Part shown: positions 41,336 through 49,384 of the stretch, piece by piece
How positions within the stretch are numbered: position 1 is the first letter of the stretch
How the letters are laid out: each line of letters opens with the position of its first letter
Assembly (NCBI RefSeq): GCF_010211755.1
Contig: NZ_PDWR01000017.1
Coordinates: forward strand, 1-64,000
Reading direction: 5' to 3'
DNA from: Pseudoxanthomonas sangjuensis
Lineage (GTDB): Bacteria > Pseudomonadota > Gammaproteobacteria > Xanthomonadales > Xanthomonadaceae
Length of the DNA: 64,000 nt
Position numbers and translations under genes: made by a program
The notes under the pieces: generated by a model
Seen by the model: the letters and a program-made list of their open reading frames with translations, nothing else
The model's database searches: none
What the model was told of the DNA's origin: nothing

Positions 41336-42334
41336 TTATGCCGCCGCCGGCAGTTCCGGCGCCACGCCGGCAACCAGCGCGTCGAAATAGCCGCGGGTCA
41401 GCGCGATCTGCACCTCGGCGGTTTCGGCGCGGTTGACCACGGCGCGGAAGGCGAGGTTCTCGGGGTGGTCCTTCGCGTACCAGCCCAGGTGCTTGCGTGC
41501 GATGCGCACGCCGGCCTGTTCGCCGTAGTGCGCGTGCAATGCGCGCAGGTGGCCCAGCAGGATGTCGCGGACTTCCTGCAGCGACGGCGGCGCCGGCTCC
41601 GTGCCGGTCGCGAGGTAATGCGCGATCTCGCGGAAGATCCACGGCCGGCCCTGCGCGGCGCGGCCGACCATCACCGCGTCGCAGCCGGTGCGCGCCAGCA
41701 CGAAGGCGGCCTTGCGCGGCGAATCGATGTCGCCGTTGGCGATCACCGGGATCCGCAGTTGCGACTTGATCGCGGCGATGGTGTCGTACTCGGCTTCGCC
41801 GCCGTATTGCTGGTCGCGGGTGCGGCCGTGCACCGCGAGCGCGGCGATGCCGCAGTCCTCGGCGATGCGGGCGATCGCCGGCGCGTTGCGGTTCTCCGCG
41901 TTCCAGCCGGTGCGGATCTTCAGCGTCACCGGCACGTCGACCGACTTCACCACCGCGGCCAGGATCCGCGCGACCAGCGCTTCGTCGCGCATCAGCGCGC
42001 TGCCGGCCCAGGCGTTGCAGACCTTCTTCGCCGGGCAGCCCATGTTGATGTCGACGATCTGCGCGCCGTGGGCGACGTTGTACCTCGCCGCCTCGGCCAG
42101 TTGCCCGGGTTCGGTACCGGCGATCTGCACGCTGACCGGCGCCGGTTCGCCCGCGTGGTCCATGCGCGTGCGCGACTTGCTGGTCTTCCAGAAGCGCGGG
42201 TCGCTGATCGTCATCTCGGACACGGCCAGGCCCGCGCCCAGCCGCTTGCACAGCTGCCGGAACGGCTTGTCGGTGACCCCGGCCATCGGCGCGAGGACGA
42301 CCGGGGTGTCGATGGAATGGGGCCCGATGCGCAT
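41336..42334 (-). CDS. dusB: DusB, tRNA-dihydrouridine synthase
   Basis: A 332-aa FMN-dependent enzyme reducing uridine (U17 in E. coli DusB) in tRNA. It has VVLAPMAGVTDKPFRQLC, the catalytic cysteine in VDINMGCPAKKVCNAWAGS, VTLKIRTGWN, AVHGRTRDQQYGG, VIANGDIDSPRKA and VGRAAQGRPWIF, then a C-terminal helical RNA-binding domain. In many relatives fis follows dusB; here it does not. The start MRIGPHSI was taken from the conserved N-terminus. Confidence 0.95.
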   Translation of the reverse strand: MRIGPHSIDTPVVLAPMAGVTDKPFRQLCKRLGAGLAVSEMTISDPRFWKTSKSRTRMDHAGEPAPVSVQIAGTEPGQLAEAARYNVAHGAQIVDINMGCPAKKVCNAWAGSALMRDEALVARILAAVVKSVDVPVTLKIRTGWNAENRNAPAIARIAEDCGIAALAVHGRTRDQQYGGEAEYDTIAAIKSQLRIPVIANGDIDSPRKAAFVLARTGCDAVMVGRAAQGRPWIFREIAHYLATGTEPAPPSLQEVRDILLGHLRALHAHYGEQAGVRIARKHLGWYAKDHPENLAFRAVVNRAETAEVQIALTRGYFDALVAGVAPELPAAA

Positions 42335-42356
42335 GCCGGTATTGTAGGACAGCACG

Positions 42357-42380
42357 AAAAAACCCGGCCGCAGCCGGGTT
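42357..42380 (-). terminator. intrinsic terminator after yegP
   Basis: Minus strand: AACCCGGC-TGCG-GCCGGGTT followed by TTTTCG, placed between the YegP-type gene and dusB, so the two are separately transcribed or attenuated. Confidence 0.88.
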
Positions 42381-42407
42381 CCTCCGGGATGCCGCGGGCG
42401 GGAAGGC

Positions 42408-42743
42408 TCAGGCGGTCTCGTCCGCGATCGCCGCATCCGGCGCGTTGGTTTGCACCGACTTGATGCCGTTGTCGCGCGCGGCCTCGCTTTCGTACATCTC
42501 GCTGCTGCCGATGATCTGGCCGTTGCCTGCCAGCAGGTTGAAGTACGGCTTGCCGTTGCTGGACGTCTTGCGGTCGAACTTGCCGTCGTCCTGGCTGTTC
42601 TTGCGCACCGATTCGATGCCGTTCTTCGCGCCGGCCTTGTCGTTGTAGCCCTGGCTGGCCAGGATGACCTGGCCATTGCCGGCCTTCAGCACGAACTGGA
42701 AATCGCCGTTGCTGCGCTTGCTGATGACGAACTTGCCTGCCAT
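42408..42743 (-). CDS. yegP: YegP family protein (two DUF1508 repeats)
   Basis: A 111-aa protein consisting of two tandem DUF1508 repeats: FVISKRSNGDFQFVLKAGNG (residues 4-23) and FDRKTSSNGKPYFNLLAGNG about 51 residues later, each followed by a helix ending NGI(E/K)SV. Homologues form a small beta-rich intramolecular dimer of unknown role. A strong GGAGG lies 5 bp before ATG 42743. Confidence 0.93.
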   Translation of the reverse strand: MAGKFVISKRSNGDFQFVLKAGNGQVILASQGYNDKAGAKNGIESVRKNSQDDGKFDRKTSSNGKPYFNLLAGNGQIIGSSEMYESEAARDNGIKSVQTNAPDAAIADETA

Positions 42744-42805
42744 TACAACCTCCATGTGCGGATGAAAGGAATGCCGAGGGTAAGCGGGGCGGGATTAGCG
42801 AATCG

Positions 42806-44104
42806 TTAGCTGAAGTGGGTCAGCACGCCGGCGATCGTCGCGGTCATGAAGGTCGCGATCGAGCCGCCGAGCACCGCGCGCAGGCCGAAGCGGGCCAGGT
42901 CGTGGCGGCGGTCCGGGGCCAGGCCGCCGATGCCGCCGATCTGGATCGCGATCGAGCTGAAGTTGGCGAAGCCGCACAGCGCGTAGGTCGCGATCAGGCG
43001 GCCCTCCTCGCTCAATGCGACGCCGGGCGACTTGCCGTTCACGATGTTGGCCAGGTCGGTGTAGGCGACGAATTCGTTGATCACCACCTTCTGCCCGATC
43101 AGCGAGCCGACCGTGGTCGCGTCGGCCCACGGCGTGCCGATCACCCACGCGATCGGCGCGAGGACGTAGCCGAAGATCGTCGACAGGTTGGTCGGCTTGC
43201 CGATGACGCCTGCGATCCCGGTGACGTCGCCCAGCCAGGTCAGCGGCGCGTTGAGCAGCGCGATCAGGGCGATGAAGGCCAGCAGCATCGCGCCGATGTT
43301 CAGCGCCAGGCGCAGGCCGTCGCCGGCGCCGGCCGCGGCCGCGTCGATCACGTTGCTGGTGGTCTTCTCCACCTCCATCTTCACCGTGCCGCGGGTCAGC
43401 GGCTCGCCGGTCTCGGGGATCAGGATCTTGGCGATCACCAGCGTGGCCGGCGCGGCCATGATGCTGGCCGCGAGCAGGTGCTTGGCGTAGAACGCCTGCT
43501 GCACCGGGTCGCCGCCGCCGAGCATGCCGACGTAGGCGGCCAGCACGCCGCCGGCGATGTGCGCCATGCCGCCGATCATCATCGTGATCAGTTCCGACTC
43601 GGTCATCCGCGGGATGTACGGGCGCACGGTCAGCGGCGCCTCGGTCTGGCCGATGAACACGCTGGCGCAGACGCTGGTGGTCTCGGCGCCGGACACCTTC
43701 ATCACCTTGGTGATCGCCCAGGCCATCGCCCGCACCACCATCTGCATCACGTTCAGGTGGTACAGCACGCCCATCAGCGCGGAGAAGAAGATGATGGTCG
43801 GCAGCACCTGGAAGGCGAAGATGAAGCCGATCTTCGAGGTGTCCATCAGGCTGCCGAAGATGAAGTTGCTGCCTTCGTTGACGAAGCTCAGCACCTTGAC
43901 GAAGCCCCTGCCCAGCGCGTCGAACACGTCGCGCCCGCCCGGCACCAGCAGCACCAGCGCGGCGAAGCCGATCTGCAGGCCGACGCCGGTGCCGACCAGC
44001 TTCCAGTCGACCGCGCGCTTGTTGTTGGAGAACAACCAGGCGATGCCGACCAGCACCGCCAACCCGAACAGGCCGAAACCGACGCGCCCCAGACCTTCCA
44101 ACAT
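42806..44104 (-). CDS. nupC: concentrative nucleoside transporter (NupC/CNT family)
   Basis: A 432-aa inner-membrane symporter importing nucleosides with H+ or Na+. The CNT signatures are present: VFIGQTEAPLTVRPYI (nucleoside-binding QTEAP), MIGGMAHIAGGVLAAYVGM, NEFVAYTDL and YALCGFANFSSIAIQIGGIGGLAPDRR. About ten TM segments. It stands alone between yegP and a diguanylate cyclase gene. Confidence 0.95.
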   Translation of the reverse strand: MLEGLGRVGFGLFGLAVLVGIAWLFSNNKRAVDWKLVGTGVGLQIGFAALVLLVPGGRDVFDALGRGFVKVLSFVNEGSNFIFGSLMDTSKIGFIFAFQVLPTIIFFSALMGVLYHLNVMQMVVRAMAWAITKVMKVSGAETTSVCASVFIGQTEAPLTVRPYIPRMTESELITMMIGGMAHIAGGVLAAYVGMLGGGDPVQQAFYAKHLLAASIMAAPATLVIAKILIPETGEPLTRGTVKMEVEKTTSNVIDAAAAGAGDGLRLALNIGAMLLAFIALIALLNAPLTWLGDVTGIAGVIGKPTNLSTIFGYVLAPIAWVIGTPWADATTVGSLIGQKVVINEFVAYTDLANIVNGKSPGVALSEEGRLIATYALCGFANFSSIAIQIGGIGGLAPDRRHDLARFGLRAVLGGSIATFMTATIAGVLTHFS

Positions 44105-44173
44105 GCAGTTCCCCTGACCGGCAACAAAGCCCGCAGGGTAGTCAGGCGCGGTGGCGGCGTCCAGCGGCGCCTT

Positions 44174-45310
44174 TCAGGAGGTGCCCGCCAGCACCCGGTT
44201 GCGGCCTTCCAGCTTGGCCCGGCGCAGGCGCAGGTCGGCGCAACGCAGCAGGGCGGAGAGATCGGCGCCATCCCGCGGCCAGCAGGCGATGCCGGCGCTG
44301 AAGGTCAGGCGGATCGGCTCGGCGTCGTGCTCGGGCAGGAACGGCTGCGCGGCCACGTTGCGGCGCATCGCCTCCAGCCGCTCCCAGGCCAGGCCGGCCG
44401 GGAGCGGCAGCAGCAGGGTGAATTCCTCGCCGCCGATGCGCGCCAGCCATTCCTTCGGGCCCAGTTGCCCGCGCAGCACGTCCACCACGTGCCGCAGCGC
44501 GCGGTCCCCGGCCAGGTGGCCGACTTCGTCGTTGATCCGCTTGAAATAGTCCAGGTCGATCAGGCACAGCGCGAGTGCGTTGGCGCTGCCGGTCGCGGCG
44601 GCGAGCAGGCTCGGGAAGCGGTGCACCAGCCAGGTGCGGTTGGGCAGGCCGGTCAGGCCGTCGGTGCCCGACATTTCCACCAGGCGCTGCATGCGGTAGA
44701 CCACGGTGGCGGTCAGGCCGGTCATCAGCCCGATCAGCACCAGCCGCTGGATCTGGTTGGCCGGGGTGGCGGTGCCGTATTCCACCGAAAACAGCTGGCC
44801 GGGATCGTCGACCGTGGCGAAGATGCACAGCGCGAGCAAGGCGTACTGGACCAGCGCCAGCGCGCCGGCGAACACGGTCAGGCGGCCGTCGTTGCGCAGC
44901 GCGGTCATGCAGATCGAGATCAGGTAGAACGCCCACACCACCATGCTGTTCAGGCTGGCCACCGGCGAACTCCAGGCCAGCAGCGCCAGCACCAGCGTGG
45001 TACTGGTGACGTCGTAGGCGGTGGTGGTCCAGGGCAGCCAGCGGTGGCGGCCGCGCTGGCGCGCCAGCGCGAGCCAGACATGCGCCATCGAGATCGCGAG
45101 CGCCACGCCGAACAGGCCGATCACCGTTTCCTTGGGCGTGCCGCCGGCCAGCGCATTGATCGACGGCAGCAACAGCAGCAGCCACGCCAGCAGAGCCCGC
45201 AACCGCGCCACCAGCAGTTCGCCGCCCGCGCCGATTTCCAGCATGACCGCGTCCGGGCGCGCCAGCAGGCGCCGCCAGAAGTCGCGCAGACCGGAGATCG
45301 TCTGGGACAC
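44174..45310 (-). CDS. membrane diguanylate cyclase (GGDEF)
   Basis: A 378-aa protein. The N-terminal half has about six TM helices (e.g. LLAWLLLLLPSINALAG, VIGLFGVALAISMAHVWLAL, MVVWAFYLISICMTAL). The C-terminal GGDEF domain (about 215-375) has DGLTGLPNRTWL, CLIDLDYFKRINDEVGHLAGD and the active-site RIGGEEFTLLLP. It is predicted to make c-di-GMP. No I-site RxxD is evident at the usual place, so feedback inhibition may be absent. Confidence 0.92.
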   Translation of the reverse strand: MSQTISGLRDFWRRLLARPDAVMLEIGAGGELLVARLRALLAWLLLLLPSINALAGGTPKETVIGLFGVALAISMAHVWLALARQRGRHRWLPWTTTAYDVTSTTLVLALLAWSSPVASLNSMVVWAFYLISICMTALRNDGRLTVFAGALALVQYALLALCIFATVDDPGQLFSVEYGTATPANQIQRLVLIGLMTGLTATVVYRMQRLVEMSGTDGLTGLPNRTWLVHRFPSLLAAATGSANALALCLIDLDYFKRINDEVGHLAGDRALRHVVDVLRGQLGPKEWLARIGGEEFTLLLPLPAGLAWERLEAMRRNVAAQPFLPEHDAEPIRLTFSAGIACWPRDGADLSALLRCADLRLRRAKLEGRNRVLAGTS

Positions 45311-45372
45311 GTAAGTTCCCCCCTTGCCGGCGCAGCATAGGCCTGCGCCGGCCTACCCTCAATCGCCGGCCG

Positions 45373-45945
45373 TCAGCCGATCCCGCGCCACGCCACCCAC
45401 AGTCCCAACAGCACGAACACCGCCGCGGCGACCATCCGCGCCGGCTTCAGCGGCAGGCGGTCGGCGAAGCGATGGCCCAGCCACACCACCGGCAGGTTGG
45501 CGAGCAGCATGCCGACCGTGGTGCCGACCACCACCGGCCACAGCGGCTGGTATTTGGTCGCCAGCAACACCGTCGCGACCTGGGTCTTGTCGCCGACTTC
45601 GGCCAGGAAGAAGGCCAGCGTCGTCGCCAGGTAGGCGCCGCGCCGCGGCAGTTTCTCGTCTTCTTCGCCCAGCTTGTCGGGGACCAGCGTCCATGCGCCG
45701 ACCGCGAGGAAGCTGGTCGCGACGATCCAGCGCAACAGTTGCGGCGACAGCCACTGGTTCAGGCCGACGCCGAGCCACGCCGACAGGCCGTGGTTGACCA
45801 CGGTCGCGGTGAGGATGCCGAAGGCGATCGGCCAGGGCTTGCGGAAACGGGTGGCCAGCAACAGCGCCAGCAACTGGGTCTTGTCGCCGATTTCGGCCAG
45901 CGCAACGGTCGCGGTCGATACCGACAGGGCTTGCAGGGTCAGCAT
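45373..45945 (-). CDS. GDT1/UPF0016-family Mn2+ exporter
   Basis: A 190-aa inner-membrane cation exporter built of two inverted repeats, each with the family motif: LAEIGDKTQLLALLLATRF (residues 16-34) and LAEVGDKTQVATVLLATKY. Homologues (TMEM165, Gdt1, Vibrio MneA) move Mn2+ and/or Ca2+. The yybP-ykoY riboswitch upstream supports manganese efflux. The start MLTLQALSVSTA places the first helix at the N-terminus, as usual. Confidence 0.93.
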   Translation of the reverse strand: MLTLQALSVSTATVALAEIGDKTQLLALLLATRFRKPWPIAFGILTATVVNHGLSAWLGVGLNQWLSPQLLRWIVATSFLAVGAWTLVPDKLGEEDEKLPRRGAYLATTLAFFLAEVGDKTQVATVLLATKYQPLWPVVVGTTVGMLLANLPVVWLGHRFADRLPLKPARMVAAAVFVLLGLWVAWRGIG

Positions 45946-46014
45946 GGAATTCCCGGGGCCAGGCATTCGCGGACGCGAAGGCGGACGCCACGCGGCCCGG
46001 CCCGGGTACGCGCG

Positions 46015-46170
46015 ACGCTCGCCTTCGGTCTTGCCCGGCAGCGAAGCGGCATGCTTCGGCCCCGCGCGCCACGGCGCCGCATGGTCCATGCGGCGAGCCG
46101 AGTGTGTTGACGCGCGGCATCCGCCAGGTGCCTGTGGAGGCGGGGCGGACGGGCTACTCCCCGGAGGTAA
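46015..46170 (-). ncRNA. yybP-ykoY (Mn2+) riboswitch
   Basis: The leader of the GDT1-family gene has, in order on the minus strand, GGGGAGTAG (46162-46154), GCGTCAACACACTCG and GGCAAGACC (46035-46027), the conserved parts of the two Mn2+-binding legs in RF00080-type aptamers, joined by paired regions. These riboswitches sense Mn2+ and turn on exporters. The distance to the start codon (about 70 nt) leaves room for an expression platform. Confidence 0.88.
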
Positions 46171-46200
46171 GTGCGCGAATTGTAGCCGGCCGCAGGGCTA

Positions 46201-46229
46201 TTGACTCATGAATGAGAATTATTATCATT
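46201..46229 (+). promoter_or_regulatory. hemP promoter with Fur box
   Basis: TTGACT (46201) and TATCAT (46223) with 16-bp spacing form a sigma70 promoter. AATGAGAATTATTATCATT (46211-46229) is a strong Fur-box match overlapping the -10, so iron-bound Fur should repress it. Confidence 0.9.
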
Positions 46230-46257
46230 CTAATCGAGCCATTCACCGGATGCCCCC

Positions 46258-46455
46258 ATGAGCGCCCAGCCCCACGCTTTCCCGTCGCCGGCCCGCAACG
46301 TTTCCCATTTCGCCGCGGTCCGGCCCCAAGCCGCCGAAGCGGTTTTCAGCAGCGAAACGCTGCTGCAGGGCCACCGCGAAATCCTGATCCGTCACGGCGA
46401 CCGCGTTTACCGCCTGCGCCACACCAGCAACGACAAGCTGATCCTGACCAAATAA
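46258..46455 (+). CDS. hemP: HemP/HmuP hemin-uptake protein
   Basis: A 65-aa cytoplasmic protein. The C-terminal half has the family pattern SSETLLQGHREILIRHGDRVYRLRHTSNDKLILTK, i.e. a SxxLL(Q)G start and the YxLRxTxxxKLILTK ending. HemP/HmuP acts in expression of heme uptake genes. It stands alone here, without the usual TonB-dependent heme receptor gene, under a Fur-box promoter. Confidence 0.95.
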   Translation: MSAQPHAFPSPARNVSHFAAVRPQAAEAVFSSETLLQGHREILIRHGDRVYRLRHTSNDKLILTK

Positions 46456-46467
46456 GCGTTGTCGGCT

Positions 46468-46495
46468 CGTCATTCCCCCTTCCGCGGGAATGACG
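46468..46495. repeat. CGTCATTCCC-type palindrome after hemP
   Basis: CGTCATTCCC and GGGAATGACG flank an 8-bp loop. This is a common dispersed intergenic repeat in proteobacteria. It may also serve as the 3' end of the hemP mRNA. Confidence 0.8.
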
Positions 46496-46589
46496 GCGAC
46501 ATCAAAAGCCGAACCCTCTTCCTGGCGTGCTGCGCACGCATTTCCCTCTCATGCGGAGGAGAGAGGCAGGCCGATCGCCAGCGCTTGGA

Positions 46590-47849
46590 TCAATCTCCCT
46601 TCGGCGCGACCGGCGGCACGGGCGAGGCGGGCGGGGCGGGTGGCGCCGGCAGTTCGCCATCGCCCCCGTCGCTCCACTCGAACACTTTGCCATCGTCGCC
46701 GGCAATCACCACGTGCCGTTCCGAACGGACGATGGGCGCCGGCGCAGCAGGCGGCGCGGGAGGAGCCGGCATCGCTGCCGTGTCCGGCGCAGGTGGCGCT
46801 GCGGGCGCGGCGGGCGGTGCCGGCGGCGACGGCAACTGGAGGCGGAACGGCACTGCCTTCGGCGCCTTGACGCTGGCGCGTTGCGACTTGCGGTCGCGCA
46901 GGAATTCGACTTCGATCGCGCTGCCGGCGGGCTTGGCGCGCAGGGCGGCCATTGCCTCGCGCGGCGTGTCCACCGGCTTGCCATCGATCTTCTGGATCAC
47001 GTCGCCGGCCTGCAATTCGCCGAGGTCCTCGCCGCTGCTGATCACCAGTACGCCCTTGTCGGTTCCGAAATAGCGGCCCAGTTGCGGATCGATCGCCGCC
47101 AGGTTGAGGCCGCTCCAGCGGAAGGCTTCGACCAACGGTCCGACCTCGAAGCCGCCCTTGCCGTCGGGTGCGATGCGGTGGATTTCGGCAAAGGCCTGGT
47201 CGACCTGTTTCTTGATGGCGTCGCTGTCGGCCTTGAAGGCGCCTTCGATCCCACTGCCTTCGATTTCGATGGCCCCGTCCTTGCGGTGCCGGATGGAGAC
47301 GGGGCCGGAGATCTTGGTGAGGCCGCCATCCGCATCATTGAACACGAAGACCCGGTCATCCAGTTTCGGCGTCGCGCTGACGGTCGCCATGCGGCCATCG
47401 CGCACGTAGCCGATCTTCACCGGCTTGTTTTCTTCCAGTTTTTCGAACAGGCGGAGCGCATTGTCGATGCGCAGCTGCGGGGTGTTGCCGAGGATTTCCG
47501 TCCCATTGAGGCTGACGATGCGGTCGCCGGCCTTCAATCCCGCCTTGGCCGCGGCGCTGTCCGGGGTGACGCCGCCGATGCGCACGCCGGCGGCGGCGTC
47601 GGGCGCCAGCACCACGCCGATGACCGGTCGCCGCGAGAACCGGAAGCTTTGCTGGACCTGTTCCATCGCCTGCGGCAGCGTGTCGCGGGTGAGTTCGGCC
47701 ACGCGGCGCGCGGCGCGCGCCAGGTCTTCGCGCGCGGCGGCCAGTTCCTTGTCGGCATCGGCCGGTTTCGGCGACGACTGGGCGAAGGTTGCCCCGCCAT
47801 CGAGTGCGAAGCAGGCCAGCAGGGCGGCGGCAAGTCGGGAAGTTTTCAT
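46590..47849 (-). CDS. exported tandem-PDZ protein with a Pro/Ala-rich tail, no protease domain
   Basis: A 419-aa protein, exported by a signal peptide (MKTSRLAAALLACFALDGG...). After a helical segment (PADADKELAAAREDLARAARRVAELTR) comes PDZ1 (about 75-160: RRPVIGVVLAPD, GGVTPDSAAAKAGLKAGDRIVSLNG) and PDZ2 (about 265-335: DKGVLVISSG, LQAGDVIQKIDGKPVDTPREAM). No trypsin-like catalytic core is present, unlike DegP. The tail from about 340 has PPAPPAAPAAPPAP repeats. It lies 18 bp downstream of the putative anti-sigma gene, so it may act in that sensing pathway (inference). Confidence 0.85.
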   Translation of the reverse strand: MKTSRLAAALLACFALDGGATFAQSSPKPADADKELAAAREDLARAARRVAELTRDTLPQAMEQVQQSFRFSRRPVIGVVLAPDAAAGVRIGGVTPDSAAAKAGLKAGDRIVSLNGTEILGNTPQLRIDNALRLFEKLEENKPVKIGYVRDGRMATVSATPKLDDRVFVFNDADGGLTKISGPVSIRHRKDGAIEIEGSGIEGAFKADSDAIKKQVDQAFAEIHRIAPDGKGGFEVGPLVEAFRWSGLNLAAIDPQLGRYFGTDKGVLVISSGEDLGELQAGDVIQKIDGKPVDTPREAMAALRAKPAGSAIEVEFLRDRKSQRASVKAPKAVPFRLQLPSPPAPPAAPAAPPAPDTAAMPAPPAPPAAPAPIVRSERHVVIAGDDGKVFEWSDGGDGELPAPPAPPASPVPPVAPKGD

Positions 47850-47867
47850 TTGTGTCTCCTCGGGCAA

Positions 47868-48614
47868 TCAGTAAACGGCCACCAGCTGCGCGTCGTAGCT
47901 TTCGCCCTGCGCGGCCAGCCAGCGTTGGGTACTTTCGAATCCGGCCAGCTGGCGCAGCGCGTCGACGCGCTCGCGCCACAGGTCGGTGCGGCGCGCGTCG
48001 TCCAATGCCGGCTCGGCCAGCGCGGCGTCGATCAACGCGACACGGGTTTCCAGCCGGTCGGCCAGTACCGCCGCCGGCCCGGTGGACACGCGGTCGTCGC
48101 GCATCCGCGCGAGCAGGCCCTCGAGTTGCGCGGACTGCGTGTACAGCGATGCGAGCGCGGCCGCATCGTTTGCCGGCGCCTTCGCGACCGGCGTCGGCGC
48201 CGTTTTCGGCTTCGCAGTCGTGCGGGCGACGCGTGCGGGCGAGGGAGCCGGTTCGACGGCCGGGCTTTCGCCGGGGGATTCGACGGCCGGGTCCACGGGC
48301 GACTTGTCCGCGCTCGCAACCGGCGCGTCGGTTGCCGGCTGCATGGCCACGCTCGGCGGCGTTTCGTCGCCGCGCGGCAGTCGCGCGAACGGCAACGCGA
48401 TCGCCAGCGCCACGGCGGCGGCCAGCGCCATCCACAACGGGCGACGATTGCGCTTCGGCCCCGTGGCCGGACGCAGCTCGGCCGCGAGCTGCGCCCATGC
48501 GTCGCGCGGCGGCGTTTCCAGCGGCAGCGCGGCGAAGGCCTCCGTCCAGTTGCGCGGTTCGTCGCGGCGGCCATTGCCGGGCAGTTTGTCGTGGGGCATG
48601 CGTTCGTCAGGCAT
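47868..48614 (-). CDS. single-TM protein, putative anti-sigma factor
   Basis: A 248-aa protein with a cytoplasmic N-terminus (WTEAFAALPLETPPRDAWAQLAAEL), one TM (PLWMALAAAVALAIALPFA, about 59-77), a Pro/Ala/Lys-rich linker and a helical periplasmic domain (ASLYTQSAQLEGLLARM). The start overlaps the ECF sigma stop by 8 bp. This arrangement is standard for a cognate anti-sigma factor, but no zinc-binding HxxxCxxC motif is present. Confidence 0.72.
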   Translation of the reverse strand: MPDERMPHDKLPGNGRRDEPRNWTEAFAALPLETPPRDAWAQLAAELRPATGPKRNRRPLWMALAAAVALAIALPFARLPRGDETPPSVAMQPATDAPVASADKSPVDPAVESPGESPAVEPAPSPARVARTTAKPKTAPTPVAKAPANDAAALASLYTQSAQLEGLLARMRDDRVSTGPAAVLADRLETRVALIDAALAEPALDDARRTDLWRERVDALRQLAGFESTQRWLAAQGESYDAQLVAVY

Positions 48615-49188
48615 GAGCCGGTTCCTCGATCTGGAGCAGGGCGCGCAGGCGGCGGGTGCCGCGCGCCAGTTGCGACTTGGAAAAGCTGGGCGTGCGTTGC
48701 ATCAGCGTGGCGATTTCGTCGTGGGTATAGCCTTCGGCGTGGTACAGCCACAGCACGCTGCGGGTGGCGGCGGGCAGTTGCGCCAGCGCGCGCTGCAGCA
48801 GCGCGGCGTCGGCGGCGGCTGGCGGCAGCGGCGCCAGGTCCTCGCCGAAGCGGTCCTCGTCGTCGGTGCCGGCTTCCAGCGCCTGCACCCGCCCGCGCCG
48901 CAGCCGCATCAGCGCTTCGTTGACCGCGATCTGGCGAAGCCAGCCCCAGAACGGGCTGCCGCCGTCGCCGCGGTAGCTGCCCACCTGCCGCAGCAGCTTG
49001 AGCATGGTGTCCTGCAGTACCTCCTGCGCCTCCTCGCGGTCGCCGCAGATGCGCAAGGCGAGGGTGAACACCGGCCGCTCGAAGCGCCGGTACAGCTGTT
49101 CGAACGCCTCCGCCTGGCCGTTGCGCGCGCGGGCGAGCAGGGCGGCGGGAACGTCGATGGCGAAGCTGGAGCGGGGCGGCATGTCCAT
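48607..49188 (-). CDS. ECF (sigma70 family, RpoE-like) sigma factor
   Basis: A 193-aa sigma factor. Region 2: AFEQLYRRFERPVFTLALRI, CGDREEAQEVLQDTMLKLLR and the -10-recognition WGWLRQIAVNEALMRLRR. Region 4: LPAATRSVLWLYHAEGYTHDEIATLM and the HTH TPSFSKSQLARGTRRL. The start is uncertain; ATG 49188 has no clear ribosome site and a second ATG lies two codons in. First gene of the sigma, anti-sigma, PDZ run, divergent from the SPFH gene. Confidence 0.9.
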   Translation of the reverse strand: MDMPPRSSFAIDVPAALLARARNGQAEAFEQLYRRFERPVFTLALRICGDREEAQEVLQDTMLKLLRQVGSYRGDGGSPFWGWLRQIAVNEALMRLRRGRVQALEAGTDDEDRFGEDLAPLPPAAADAALLQRALAQLPAATRSVLWLYHAEGYTHDEIATLMQRTPSFSKSQLARGTRRLRALLQIEEPAHA

Positions 49189-49310
49189 GTAGATGCGGCG
49201 GGCGGGAAAAGCGTCGCAGCGGATTTCCCCTGCGGTGGTGGGGCCGGGCCGGGAGGCGGCGCATGGCCGTTGCGGGAAATCTCCGCCTCCGACCCGCCCC
49301 CCCCACGACC

Positions 49311-49341
49311 TCCCTTTGCCGTCGCAGGGAGAGGGGCAAAG
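49311..49341. repeat. solo half-element of the C-tract repeat family
   Basis: CTTTGCC...GGCAAAG enclosing CTCCCT/AGGGAGAGG-type tracts, in the divergent region between the sigma-factor and SPFH genes. It looks like one arm of the family seen at 32.0 kb. Confidence 0.55.
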
Positions 49342-49384
49342 CGCGCCTATAATCGATCCGAACAATCAGGAAAGGGGAAAGTTC

